This document shows positions 10,973-23,167 of a stretch of 64,000 nucleotides of DNA, one piece after another; positions within the stretch are counted from its first letter, which is position 1; each line of letters begins with the position of its first letter. A program made the position numbers and the translations under genes. Origin of the DNA: Ilex aquifolium (Eukaryota; Streptophyta; Magnoliopsida; Aquifoliales; Aquifoliaceae); contig OX637393.1 of the NCBI GenBank assembly GCA_951799425.1, positions 17,503,744 through 17,567,743 of the forward strand. The letters run 5' to 3'. Below the pieces are notes generated by a model, which worked only from the letters and a program-made list of their open reading frames with translations, had not been told where the DNA came from and searched no databases.

Positions 10973-12461
10973 TATGAGAGTTTTGAGGAGAGATATAAAG
11001 GAGAGAGAGAGAGAAAGAGAGAGAGTGCGTAGAAGTTTGTGTAACATACATAAGTTTCTATTAAATAGGAAGCAAATATTACTGGGGCAAAAAAAATGTG
11101 ATTGTTGAAAAGATTAAAAATAAGTTAAAGGTTATATTAAAGTTTAAAATGTTAGCAAGAGTAAACAAATTTTTTTAATATTTGCTTTCAAGGGTCCCGA
11201 TTGAATGTTTGCAAGTGACCTATATTTGATATATAAATATATATTAATAGATCACATTTTGTAATTGCCTAATTTTGTGGAGTCCATTGTAAATTTCAAA
11301 CTTTTTCATGCTCATAATGCTATTAAGTTGAAAATCCAAAAGCATCATTGAAGGGAAGAAATCAAGTTTTCAAGCAACATCATTTAACCTTTGTATGCAC
11401 CTTCATGCTTAGAACAAAGATAATGACCTAGACACCTAAAGCGAACCCTTATTTACTTTTAACTTATGATGATTAGGATGAAAATGAAATTGGAAGCTAT
11501 CCGCGTATGGCTCCTTGGTTATTTCAAAAGAAAATATTTTCTGAACAATTTTGTATTTTGAAAACATAAATTGAATCATTATCGAACTCCTTTTGAGCAA
11601 CACCCTTTACTGTTCAAGAGAACTAATTTTTGCTTTATTTTTTGCTTTAAAACTGGTCAGGACCATGCTATAGTCATCAGCCTTGGCTAGAACGGTCTCT
11701 TTATGACTTAGAAAATTAGATGGAAAAATGAGAGGTCCTTCATTGTTGTTCGAGTAGTGTTCATGGTCGCTCAAGCAGTGCTGCACTTGGACAAGATGGA
11801 AACGTGATTTTTATTCTAGTGTCAACTGCCCTATGATCTCCCTCCCACCAATCAAGAGGTCATTCGCGAATTTGAGTTTTCTTATTTACCAAGACTACCC
11901 TTATTCTGGACCTATAAATAGGGAGAGTCTTTTCCATAGCTAGGTTAAGTCTCGTGTAAGATTTCTAAGAGAGAAAATACTTCTTCTACCTTGAGAGTTG
12001 CTACTAACCTATATTCCTAAATTCAAAAGCTACCACTAGAGATTTTATTCAACCTCACAACTTGGTGTTGAAGATCTTGATGATGTAAACTAAACCCATT
12101 AGTGTGTATATATTGGGGGATCGTTGGCATGTTCATGATTGCTCGAGGCCGAGACGAACCATGTGGTAGAGAGGTCCAGGTGAAGCTACACTAGACATTG
12201 AAGGAGGCCCTTTGACGAAGAGACAATAAGGAAAAGAGCATCTAACCATGGTATTTGTTGAAGTATAAGACTCGAGTACTTGTATGTTGACTTAGCAAAT
12301 AGTAGATTAGATTTTGATGAACCGAGAAAATTCCTCGAGGTTTTTCCTGATGAGAGTTTTTTGTGTCAATAAATCACTTGTGTTCTTTATTGTTTATTGT
12401 ACACTTGTGATTGTTAGCATACACGCGCACTGTGTTTGTTGAAATGACTGATTGAATATCT
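10973..12461. other. Intergenic; possible interrupted LTR at its right end
   Basis: No gene seen. A GA microsatellite lies near 11000-11030. From about 11640 to 12461 there is LTR-like noncoding sequence: a TATA-like CCTATAAATA at 11911-11920 and an AATAAA-type signal near 12370, cut by copia A. The sequence resumes after copia A at 19501 and reaches an ATTCACCCCCTCTAG motif near 19720. No matching partner LTR is in the window, so this is tentative. Confidence 0.35.
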
Positions 12462-13052
12462 TGTTGGACTTTATGTCTAATTAATATTGGACTCTATCTC
12501 TAATTAGAGACTTAAGATGGCCCACATGCCATATCATCTTTTTAATAAATAAATATTATGTATATTTAATATATATCCTATTTACTGAGTCAAATCCTTC
12601 TAGGTAACTGACGTTAAGATAACTACCCACTACTCTCATCATCAGATGGAGTGACCATCATGGAGCAGTTAAAATCAATTGTAACTCCTTGATGGAAAGA
12701 CGTTACTTGCAGTTTCTCTATAGGATAAGGGTCCCTGCCAATATATATATATTTTCATGCCTGTGATTTTCCATCAAGTCATATGTGTATTCAGATATCA
12801 TATATGTAGGCAGGAAAATCTTGTCTCATATACCTCCATACATTACATATTTGTGAGGTTGTTCTTGGGTGTTCTTCTTAAGCGTTGAGGTCAAGACTGT
12901 GATACGGATTCGTACTTGTTGGGTTCGTTGATTATTCTCTCTATAGAGAATTCGGATTTCTTGTACTCAAACTTGAACATCAATGGCATGAGGTAAGTAT
13001 TCAATTCCGCTATGTAAAATAGGAAGATTAAATTCTTCAATAAAGTCTATCA
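12462..13052 (+). repeat. 5' LTR of copia A
   Basis: 591 bp, beginning TGTTGGACTTTATG and ending AAGTCTATCA. It aligns end to end with 18900-19500. It contains an AATATATATCC-rich AT region and is followed directly by the tRNA primer site. Confidence 0.95.
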
Positions 13053-13054
13053 TT

Positions 13055-13065
13055 TGGTATCAGAG
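13055..13065 (+). promoter_or_regulatory. Primer-binding site of copia A
   Basis: TGGTATCAGAG lies two bases after the 5' LTR and matches the 3' end complement of plant initiator tRNA-Met, the usual copia primer. Confidence 0.9.
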
Positions 13066-14489
13066 TCATCCTTCTGTCCATTTTGGTTCAGTTATTATGA
13101 TTATGAGAAATCATATTTTGTCTGCAATCCTTCTACCGTATGTTTGATGTCTAATATTTGTTCAGATTTTTTGTCTGCAATTCATATTTTGTCTCCTGAA
13201 ACATGCCATCTTGAAGCATTAAGTCCACACAAGAAACATTAAAATAATCAAAGGAAAACTACATAGGCTTGAATGTTGGGACGTGTGCCTTTTCTTGAAA
13301 CATAGTTTAATGATTGAAGGAATTTTGTTTTATTTTGTGCACACAGGAAGTTTTTGGTTGATTACAGAAAACTTTCGGTCAAAAAAAAAAAGGTCCCGAA
13401 CACGAAAGTTTTGGTCAGGACAGTGAATTTTATTTATACCTATTCAATATTTGACTCAAGTCTATGGTTATACAATTGATCAATATTTTATCGAATAGAT
13501 TAATATTTTTTTAAAATTAAATTTATTGCGATATAAATGAGATGTTCGATCAAATTAAGGCCACTAGGTTATGTTTTCACAATGGTAATTTCTTTAGTCC
13601 TGATTTTAAGCCTCCAATGATTCACATGTATAGCCCATATTTGGTTTATCTGAATTAATTTTTAGATTTTTTGAACCACTTATTTTATTATATTGGTTTG
13701 GTTTTAATGTGATCATTTAAAGCTCCAGAATGTTTAACCAATCCAAAAAAGTTTTAGAATTTAACTGTCATCATACTGATATAGAAGAGATGGAGGACCT
13801 ATGATCTTTCCTAGGGTCTATATGGTAGACCTACTTTTAGGTGGGTAAAATATGCAATTGGTATTAAAAAGACCCTATCCCCTATTGGAGTATTTTATTC
13901 CATCAAATCCGAGTAAATTTGGGAGTGATGAAAGAACGGGAATAAGGGGCTTATATGAATCATAGAATGGCTTATGCACGTGGTTTTGCTTCTGATAATT
14001 ATTCAATAATATTAGTATGTTTTTAGACTAAGTTTGGTTATGGTATATGCATGCTAGACAGAAGCATTTTTAAGGAATTATTTGGTATGAAGAATTTATT
14101 TATGTCATGAACTATGTCACATGGAGATATCATATTAACTTAAGAGTAGCCACAGCATCTTGAGTTATATTAGTGAATGATCAACATTTAGTTTGATCAT
14201 ATTAAGTATATGTTTAATATATTCATACTGCGATTAAGTTGTTATAGATAATTATTCAGCCCCACATGGAAGTATTTATTTTATACTGCTTAATTGGAAT
14301 AAGATATTGAATGGGGTATTACGGGCTTTGGATACCTTATACCCACAAGTTTGGGATCCTTTGTTCCTTAGTATCTTAATTCATTAGTCTTATTATAAAG
14401 AATAATAAGCAAATCTTGTACAGTTTATGACCTCTACCCATAGGAAGTTTTAGATTTGCTCTATTGAATTTTACAGTTATCGTTTCAAA

Positions 14490-15338
14490 GTGCTTATCAT
14501 ATTCTTGGTTATTGCAGTTGTTGCTACCTCTTTATTTAATGAGTCTTCTAACATTCCATTGCTGAGTGGTGGAAATTTTTCGGATTGGAAAGACAAAATT
14601 CTCTTGACATTAGGGTGTATTGACTTGGCTTTGGCACTTCGCATTGAAGAACCTCCAGTACCCACTGAGTTAAGTTCATTGACTGAAAAAAGTGCTTATG
14701 AGTGATGGGAGCCATCTTATCGCCTAAGTCTGATGCTCATCAAGTCACATGTGAGCAAGAGCATCAGAGGTTCTGTTCCTGAATGCGATAAAGTGAAGGA
14801 CTACATTAAGGCCATTGAAGAGCAATTTTTCAGTTCAGATAAAGCCTTGGCCAGCACCCCGATAAACAAGTTATCAGCCATAAAGCATAACAAATCTAGG
14901 ACTGTGCGTGAACATATTATGGAAATGAGGAACATTGCAGCTCAACTTAAGTCCCTTGAAGTTGAGATCTCTAAGTAATTCCTTGTTCAGTTCATACTTA
15001 ACTCTCTCCCTACAGAATTTGGACCATTCAAGATCTCTTATAACACACACAAGGAAAAATGGTCCATCAATGAAATTCTAACTATGTGTGTTCAAGAAGA
15101 GGAGAGGCTTAAGCATGAAAATTTGGAGAGTGCCCATCTGGTCACTCATAAAGGTGGACAAGGTAAGAAAGGAAAAAGTGTTCTTAAATGGAAGAAAGAT
15201 GACAAAGGGTCATTCAAGAAACATGGCCATAAGGATGCTTGCTTCTTTTGCAAGAAGAAGGGACACTTCAAGAAAGATTGCCTGAAATATAAGAAGTGGC
15301 TTGAGAAGAAAGGTGATCCTATATCTCGTGTGTTATGA
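14490..15338 (+). pseudogene. gag of copia A, broken
   Basis: One reading frame holding a plant copia Gag: SGGNFSDWKDKILLTLGCID near the start, then the UBN2-type core (KDYIKAIEEQF, REHIMEMRNIAAQLK, ILTMCVQEEERL) and a CCHC zinc knuckle CFFCKKKGHFKKDC near 15240-15280. In-frame stops occur at 14703-14705 (TGA) and 14976-14978 (TAA). A frameshift between about 15301 and 15338 separates it from pol. Confidence 0.85.
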
Positions 15339-16470
15339 ATCCAATTTAATTGATTCTCATCATAATACTTGGTGGATTGATTTGGGTACTACAATTCATG
15401 TTGCCAATATCATGCAGGGCTTCCTCAGCCTAAGAAAAACGATGGGAAATGAACATGGCATCTATTCAGGAAATGGGATGCGTTCGCACGTCGAGGCTGT
15501 TGGAACTTTTAGACTTGTTTTAGAAACTGGCTTTGTTTTGGATCTTGAAAATACTCTTTATGTTCCTTCGTTTTCTAAGAACTTAATTTCTATTTCTAAA
15601 TTAGTATCTTTAGGATTTGAATTCAGCTTTGTTGGTTTGGACTTTCGTTTGTTCAAAAACTCTAGTTTGGTTGGCTATGGGACCTTAGTTGATGGTTTGT
15701 ACAAATTAAATTTGGATCCTGTTTTTGAACATAGTCTCCTAACCTTGCATGATGATATTGGCACTAAAAGGACTATTATTGATAAGAATTCCTCTATGTT
15801 GTGGCACATGAGATTAGGACATATCTCCATGGAAAGAATTAAAAGATTGGCTAATGGTGGAGTCTTAAAGGCTCTTGATTTTTCTGATTTTGGTACTTGT
15901 GTGGATTGCATAAAGGGAAAGCAAACCAACAAGACCAGTAAATGTGTCAAGAGGAGTGAAGAAATACTTGGAATCATACACACTGATATATGTGGACCAT
16001 TCCCTACCCCTTACTTAAATGGTCAGAGATACTTTATCTCATTCATTGATGACCATACACGATTTATGTATCTCTACCTTCTGTTTGACAAATCTGAGGC
16101 ATTGGATGCTTTTAAAACATTCAAACGGGAAGTAGAGAAACAATTGGAAAAGGAAATTAAAATTGTACGATCAGATAGGGGTGGAGAATATTATGGAAGA
16201 TACACAGATTTGGGACAAAGGCCTGGTCCATTTGCTGAATATTTAAAGGATGAAGGTATTGTTGCTCAGTATACTATGTCAGGTTCACCTTACCAAAATG
16301 GTGTGGCTGAAAGACGAAATCGCACCCTTATAGACATCGTAAGGAGTATGTTAAGTAACTCTAATCTTCCTCTTTTTTTGTGGAGTGAAGCCTTGAAGGC
16401 AACAGTGTATATCTTAAATAGAGTTCCCACTAAAGCCGTTTCCAAAACTCCATTTGAGTTATGGAAATGA
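15310..16470 (+). pseudogene. protease and integrase of copia A
   Basis: Protease motif [13 protein letters not shown]: the catalytic D-S/T-G is D-L-G here (Leu codon TTG at 15382-15384), which should inactivate it. Then the GAG-pre-integrase zinc-binding segment ([22 protein letters not shown]) and the integrase core with its three acidic residues in [18 protein letters not shown] and [11 protein letters not shown]. It ends at a TGA stop (16468-16470), and the same frame continues into the integrase C-terminal region and RT. Confidence 0.88.
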
Positions 16471-18542
16471 TGGAAACCCAGTTTAGGACATTTTCACATA
16501 TGGGGTTGTCCAGTTGAGGTTAAGATTTATAAACCACAATTAAAGAAATTAGACCCAAGGACAGTCGGTGGATATTTCATTGGCTATGTAGAAAAGTCTA
16601 AAGGTTATAAATTTTACTGTCCATCACACACACCTAGAATTGTTGAGGCCAGAAATGCAAAATTTATTGAGGGTGTTGACATTAGTGGAAGTATTCCTCG
16701 AAAGATTGAGTGGGAGGAATCACGGGATTCGGATACGATACCCGTGAATAATGATAAGATGATTATCATTCAGGATAATCCGGATGATATTCAAATACCA
16801 CCACCACAAGAGGAACAAGTCAACATAGAGTTTACAGCTCCAAACCCACAAAATATGGATGAGACTGTAGAACTAAGGAGATCCTCAAGGGTAAAAAGAC
16901 CAGCTATTTCTGATGATTACTTCGTGTACCTATTGGAGTTTGACTTTGATGTTGGACATAAGGAAGATCCTATCTCGTTTTCACATGCCATAAGCAGAGA
17001 AAATTCCACATTTTGGTACAAGACCATGAAAGAAGAGATGGAGTCCATGGCTAAAAATCAAGTTTGGGAAATTGTTGAGTTACATAAGGGAGTCAAGGTT
17101 GTTGACTGTAAATGGGTCTATAAGACCAAGAAAGACTCAAATGGTACTGTCGAACGATATAAGGCCAGACTTGTAGCTAAGGGCTTCACTCAAAAAGAAA
17201 CCATTGATTATCACAATACCTTCTCTCCAGTTTCTAAAAATGACTCGTTTAGGATTATCATGGCATTAGTAACTCATTTCGATTTAGAGCTACATCAAAT
17301 GAATGTGAAAAACAGCCTTTTTAAATGGGGATCTTGATGAAGAAGTGTACATGAAGCAGCCTGAAGGATTTTGTTCTGATGAGGATAGTCACCTAGTTTG
17401 CAAGCTAAAGAAATCCATATATGGACTAAAACAAGCCTCCCGTCAGTGGTATCTTAAATTTCATAATGTTATTACCTCATTTGGTTTTGAGGAGAATGTT
17501 TTGGATAATTGCATATACCTTAAAGTTAGTGGGAGTAAATATATTTTCTTAGTCCTATATGCTGATGACATTTTACTTGCAGCCAATGATTTGGGTTTGT
17601 TGCATAAAACTAAAGAATTTCTTTCACAAAATTTTGAGATGAAGGATATGGGTGAAGCCTCCTATGTCATAGGCATAGAGATTCATAGAGACAGAACTCA
17701 AAGAAAATTGGGCTTGTCTCATAAAGCCTACATTAAAAAGGTTTTGGAGAAATTCAGAATGAATGAATGCACACCTAATGCAGCTCCAATCGTAAAAGGT
17801 GACAAATTCAGTTTGAGCTAGTGTCCTAAAAATGCTTTGAAAAAGGAACAAATGAATAGCATTTCCTATGCATCTGTTGTTGGTAGTTTGATGCATGAAC
17901 AGGTTTGTGTAAGACCTGACATTGCATTTGCGGTAGGGATGCTTGGAAGATACCAAAGCAATCCAGGAATGGAACATTGGAAGGCAGCCAAGAAAGTTTT
18001 GAGATTTACAAAGAAACAAGGATTGTAGGCTGGCTTACAAGCATGTAGACTATTTTAAAGTGGTTGGATATTCTAACTCGTATTTTACGGGTTGTTCGGA
18101 TTTTAGAAAATCCACTTCGGGATATGTTTTCATGCTAGCAGGAGGTGCTATATCATGGAAAAGTGTCAAACAGACAATAGTTACATCGTCTACTATGGAA
18201 GCAGAGTTTATAGCGTGCTTTGAAGCAACATCACAGGCGAAATGGTTGAGAAATTTTATCATAGGGCACCAGATTGTGGATTCTATTTCCAAGCCATTAA
18301 GACTTTACTGTGATAATTCGGCTGCTATTTTCTTTTCTAAGAATAATAAAAGTGGAAGCCGAACCAAGCATATTGACATTAAGTATCTCATTGTCAGAGA
18401 AAGAGTCAAGGAACAAGAAGTATCTATTGAGCATATTAGTACAGATCTGATGTTAGCAGATCCCATGACTAAAGGGCTCTCAATTAAGACGTATTTGAAA
18501 CATGTAGAGAACATGGGATTAGTTGGCTCATTGTATGGTTGA
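16471..18542 (+). pseudogene. reverse transcriptase and RNase H of copia A
   Basis: The integrase tail (GHFHIWGCPVEVKIYKP) leads into RT: WYKTMKEEMESMAKNQVW, CKWVYKTKKDSNGTVERYK, a frameshift at about 17310-17340, KKSIYGLKQASRQW and the active site YADDILL. A TAG stop lies at 17819-17821, a further frameshift near 18030-18060, then RNase H ([35 protein letters not shown]). RT catalytic Asp residues are present; the frame breaks are what kill it. Confidence 0.9.
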
Positions 18543-18888
18543 CTTCTTGGTTTGTAAATATTTGATCATGATCAATGCAGACTTTAGATATTTTGTGCAC
18601 ATAATGTATTGTTTGTGATATACTATCCATTGAGATTAGTATGTAGTCCATTAGGACTATAGGACCCGGAATGACTTGTAAGAAGTCATTCATAAGGAGT
18701 GATGTCACATAAAGTTTTGAGAAGATGATGCATTGTAATACAAGGAAGGGAGTGTTCATTTAAAAGAGCACAACCGCTTTGATTCATGCGTTATTTTTCT
18801 CAATAAATTTCGGGTAGTTATTTAATTGTATGGTCATATTCAGTATCAAATGTTGGTTACCCAAATTGTCTGATGTGTCATATGTGCC

Positions 18889-18899
18889 AAGTGGGAGAA
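18889..18899 (+). promoter_or_regulatory. Polypurine tract of copia A
   Basis: AAGTGGGAGAA lies immediately before the 3' LTR start (TGTTGG at 18900), the standard plus-strand priming site for copia elements. Confidence 0.88.
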
Positions 18900-19500
18900 T
18901 GTTGGACTTTATGTCTAATTAATATTGGACTCTATCTCTAATTAGAGACTTAAGATGGCCCACATGTCATATCATCTTTTTAATAGATAAATATTATATA
19001 TATTTAATATATATCCTATTTACTGAGTCAAATCTATCTGGGTAACTGACGTTAAGGTAAACTACCCACTACTCCCATCATCAGATGGAGTGACCATCAT
19101 GGAGTAGTTAAAAGCAGTTGTAACTCCTTGATGGAAGAACATTACTTGCAGTTTCTCTATAGGATAAGGGTCCCTGCCAATATATATATATTTTCATGCA
19201 TGTGATTTTCCATCAAGTCATATGTGTATTCAGATATCATATATGTAGGCAGGAAACTCTTGTCTCGTATACCTCCATACAGTACATATTTGTGAGGTTA
19301 TTCTTGGGTTTTCTTCTTGAGCGTTGAGGTCAAGACTGAGATACAGATTCGTGCTTGTTGGGATCATTGGGTTCGTTGATTATTCTCTTTATAGAGAATT
19401 CGGATTTCTTGTACTCAAACTTGAACATCAATGGCAGGAAATAAGTATTCAATTCCGCTATGTAAAATAGGAAGATTAAATTCTTCAATAAAGTCTATCA
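18900..19500 (+). repeat. 3' LTR of copia A
   Basis: 601 bp, matching the 5' LTR throughout. It is longer because of a 10-bp insertion (ATCATTGGGT) near 19360-19372 and one extra base. It ends AAGTCTATCA before the TATCT target duplication. Confidence 0.95.
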
Positions 19501-19817
19501 TATCTATCTATACATAGTTGTGCATTGAGTTTGGAATTTGGGATCGACGTGAGATTGATTGTAAGTGAATTAATTCAAATTAATTAAAACCAATCGTCTT
19601 GGTTAAAGTGAGTTGTCGTGACTAAAGAAGTTCTCACATTATTTGCTATATCTTTGTCAGAAGAGGTAACTGTGGTGGTTTAGGTTTTTATTGGTAATCA
19701 ATTGGGTTAAAATTGAAAAATCTATTCACCCCCTCTAGATAAAGTGTCTATAGCTCCACATGTATAATCGTGAGGGAAGATCCACATCGGGTTCCCCCTC
19801 CCAGAATAACATATATG

Positions 19818-19857
<40 letters not shown>

Positions 19858-20489
19858 GATGAGTGAGAAGTAAATGCAATAAAATAAAAAGTGTAGGCAA
19901 GGTGGACAAATGTCCACCACACATGAAATAAGTAGTGAATTTTACTCCAAATTGGGTGAGGTGGTGGCTGGTGGAGTGCATGCCTTGTGAGTGGGCTGCT
20001 ATTTTTTAGTATTTTAAGCTATTTGTGTGCAAGTATAAATGGCAAAATGTTATTAAGAATAAGCAAAATATAAATATGGGACATGTCTTCTTAGTTGGAC
20101 AACACTAGTATACCATTTGGTGCATGGATTCTTGGAGGATAACATGTGTATGTGTTTGTGCAAGAGCTTTATAGTGTTTTTCCTAAGTAGGGGAAAAAAA
20201 AGAAGAGAAATCAAGATAGAGAGGAAGTTATCAAAATCAAGAGGTAAAGAACGAAAAGCGGGAAAGATGAGGGCTTTTGGTTAGGAAGGAATTCAATGTT
20301 GAGTTTTTTTTTTTCCATTATTTTAAATGGAGATTGAAGGGGATTAATTCGGGTAAATTGAAGTTGGTATTAGCAGTGCCAACTTGAGGTGTGGCTAAGT
20401 GGATTTAATGTATTTACAATACTTAACTGCCTATGCATGAGATTAAGTAGTTTCAAATTTATGTTCATTGAATAATTGTTGAATATGAG
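19501..20489. other. Intergenic, no gene seen
   Basis: Starts with the second half of the sequence that copia A interrupted (to about 19740), then the GT microsatellite and AT-rich unique-looking sequence. No exon or RNA gene recognised. Confidence 0.5.
19824..19850. repeat. (GT)n microsatellite
   Basis: Uninterrupted GT dinucleotides following an ATATGTATATATG stretch. Reading frames reported across it on the minus strand (His-Thr runs) are artefacts of the repeat. Confidence 0.95.
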
Positions 20490-21596
20490 TAGGGCTGTCC
20501 ATGGGCCGGGCCGGGCCGGGCCGGGCTTGGCCAGTGAAATTTTTTTTCGGGCCGGGCTTAGGTAGTGTAGGCCCAAGCCCATACTCGGGCGAGTGACGGG
20601 CCGGGCCGAGCTGGGCTCGGATAGGGGTAAGCTACCCGCAGCCCAGCCCGTCACCTATTGGGCGGGCTTTGCGGGCGGGCCTGACTGGGCGGGCTTTGCG
20701 GGCCTGTTTGGGCGGGCTTTGTTAGGCCTTTTGAAAACGAACTATTTTAAGTTATGGTGGTCATTTAATTATAAAAATTGATTGAGCAAATTTAAAAAGT
20801 TAAGTTGTAATAAGTAATTTAATGTAATATTGAACATATTCGTAGCATTGATAATCGATACAAATAAAATGGCTTCTAGTATTACCAATAAACATAACTA
20901 AAGAGGATTTATTAAAATTAAAACATAAAAGAAAAGAAAATGAAAAGTAAGGGTTTGATAATATTATCCAAATTATATTGAAATAAATCTTATATTAAAT
21001 AAGACTCCAGTGCATTTATGCAATTTCATTTGAAAATTCAGAAACTTGTCATCAATTAATGAAAATAGATATAAATAAATAATAGTAAATTTAATTATTT
21101 TAACAATTCATTTTTATCTTTTAAAAGAAAGAATATAAAAGGCTTGACTATGTGTAATATTAATGAAGTTTTATTAATATAAATTCCATATTAATAATGT
21201 TAGTATTGTGAGAGTCAAGTTGTCCAATTAAAAGTTTAACATCAATCTAGTCTTATTAATATGAGTTCTAAATTAAATAAGACTAGTATTGTCTTTATAT
21301 ATTGTTTTAGAGTTAAAGTAGTCAATCAAAAGTTTTTCTTAATAGTGTACTTTTATTATTAGTATAGATATGTATATATATATATATATGTGGTATGTGG
21401 GCTTCGGGCGGGCTTTGGGCTTCGGGTATGTGGGCGGGCTATTGGGCCGGATAATGGGTTTAGGGGTAAACCCAAGTCCTTTCTTAAAGGATATTGGGCT
21501 CGGGTGGGCCAACTATCTGGTCTATCGGGCTTCGGGCCTATTTTTTTCGGGCCGGGTAACGGGACCCGTGGGTAACCCGGCCCATGGACACCCCTA
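20490..21596. mobile_element. Non-autonomous hAT-type element with GC-rich ends
   Basis: 1107 bp. The left end is TAGGGCTGTCCATGGGCCGG; the reverse complement of the right end is TAGGGGTGTCCATGGGCCGG, one mismatch in 20. A perfect 8-bp duplication AATATGAG flanks it (20482-20489, 21597-21604), as expected for hAT. Both subterminal regions (about 20500-20720 and 21395-21580) are packed with GGGCCGGG/CGGGC motifs, while the core is very AT-rich. No transposase reading frame. Confidence 0.93.
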
Positions 21597-21604
21597 AATA
21601 TGAG

Positions 21605-22316
21605 CAAGTATTTAACTTAAGTAGAAATTAAACTCTTGAAAATTTATGCGGCCTGAGATTTAAAATTGCTGAAATTAATTGGTAAAAATAAATGGATGAA
21701 TCTAGTGCTAAATTTTAAACTGTAAATTAGTATTTGGGGCTGGAATTTTCATTTAGAAGCTAAAATAACTTCCTTAAGTGCTGAAACATAATATTTAGAA
21801 GTTGGAATTGTGTTTGCGGTGGCTAGAATTGAAACTATATGATTAGATATGTTTTTCAAGCCACAAATGACTAAGGCAGCTTAAACATTATGTCATATTG
21901 ATAAAAAAAAAAAAAGAAGGTAATATCATAATTATTTTAAGCATACTAAAATTCTTAGTTTAAAGGTTACAACTCAACCTTTAGGTGTAGAGTATTATTT
22001 AAATGCTATAAGGAATATTTTAGTGAATTAAAGTGGTTTCTAAATATGATTGGGATATACTCATTTTGAAAAGATTGATGAGGTCTAAGTATGGTCGAAG
22101 TATACAACCAAAAAAGGGCATCAAATGCATGTTCATATGCATTCACTCGCATTCATTAAATTATTTTAGAATCGATACTGATTTGCATTCGTACCGATAC
22201 TAATTATTAGGTTCGGAGGCTATTACTTTGGTTCCACCAGGGACCGATCATAAAACAAAGTGGAGTATATGTCGATGGTAAAGGTAAGAGTGCACTGCTT
22301 CATAACAATTGACAAT
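21605..22316. other. Intergenic, no gene seen
   Basis: AT-rich sequence between two DNA transposons. Around 22160-22260 there are ATCGATACTGATTTG-like and GTACCGATACTAA-like repeats of unclear origin. Confidence 0.45.
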
Positions 22317-22325
22317 AAAAATATA

Positions 22326-22873
22326 GGGTTAATTGCATTAGAGGTTCCCAAAGTATGAGGTTTTTCTCATTTTGATCTCCAATATTTCAATTGCATCATT
22401 TTAGTCCTTAAAATATTGAATAGTTTCTATGTGGTCCCTCAAGCAGACAACATCTAAATTGCGAACGACTTTTTATCATAAACTCATCACATGATACCTA
22501 AATATAGGCAAAAAAATAGTTTGGATAACTTTTCACCAAATTTCTACTCAAATTTTGGTCAAAAAGCTACCCAAATTACACAGTTTTAATTATGAGCTAT
22601 CCAAATTTTGGTCAATAACTACCCATATTATACATTTTTGGTTAAGAGATACCCAAATTTTGATTAAGAGCACACAAATTATTTTTTTCTATATTTAGGT
22701 ATTACGTGACAAGTTTATGATAAAAAATCGTTAGCAATTTGTACGTTGTCTATTTGAAGGACCATATAGAAATATATTCAATATTTTAGGGACTAAAATG
22801 ATCCAATTGAAAATATTAGAAATCAAAATGAGACAAATCTCATACTTTAGGGGCCTCCGATGCAATTAAATCC
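22326..22873. mobile_element. Mutator-type foldback MITE
   Basis: 548 bp with very long terminal inverted repeats: about 200 bp at each end (22326-22530 and 22675-22873), starting GGGTTAATTGCAT on the left and GGATTTAATTGCAT on the reverse complement of the right. Flanked by a perfect 9-bp duplication AAAAATATA (22317-22325 and 22874-22882), the length made by Mutator-like transposases. The 140-bp loop has degenerate direct repeats of an ACCCAAATTTTGGT-like unit. No coding capacity. Confidence 0.9.
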
Positions 22874-23167
22874 AAAAATATATTATATACCAAGTTTATC
22901 TTTTTCTATGTGAAAAGTGGTTTTAGCGAATCAATTTGTGTTGAATTGCTTAAGTTATGGATCAAATATGTTTTTATGAAAAATTTGTGATTTGAGTATT
23001 ATCCACTATATCGAGTTATTGATAGCTTGACATAACTCACATGTTGTTGGCTTTGATATTACGAAAATATTGTGCATAACTTAACATTGCTTAAATGTTT
23101 ATTGCTTGACTCGTGACTTATGTGGAATATTTATATGTTGTTATATGGGTTGATTCGAGTATCAAAG

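Larger units (their letters stand above)
12462..19500 (+). mobile_element. Ty1/copia LTR retrotransposon (copia A), complete but decayed
   Basis: Full-length structure: 5' LTR 12462-13052, primer site, a 1.4-kb leader, gag, protease, integrase, RT, RNase H, polypurine tract and 3' LTR 18900-19500. The domain order PR-IN-RT-RH is that of copia. A perfect 5-bp target duplication TATCT flanks it (12457-12461, 19501-19505). By eye the two LTRs differ at about 28 positions in 590, plus a 10-bp and a 1-bp indel. The coding region has several stops and three frameshifts, so the copy is not autonomous. Confidence 0.95.

Noticed and set aside
13054-13242. 62-codon frame starting at the copia A primer site
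   Set aside because: Starts inside the primer-binding site and has no retroelement homology; the true gag begins near 14490.
19722-19981. Minus-strand frames with His-Thr runs
   Set aside because: Translation of the GT microsatellite.
20490-21596. GC-rich subterminal repeats considered as a CpG-island promoter or Pro/Gly-rich gene
   Set aside because: Matching inverted ends and the 8-bp duplication identify a DNA transposon.
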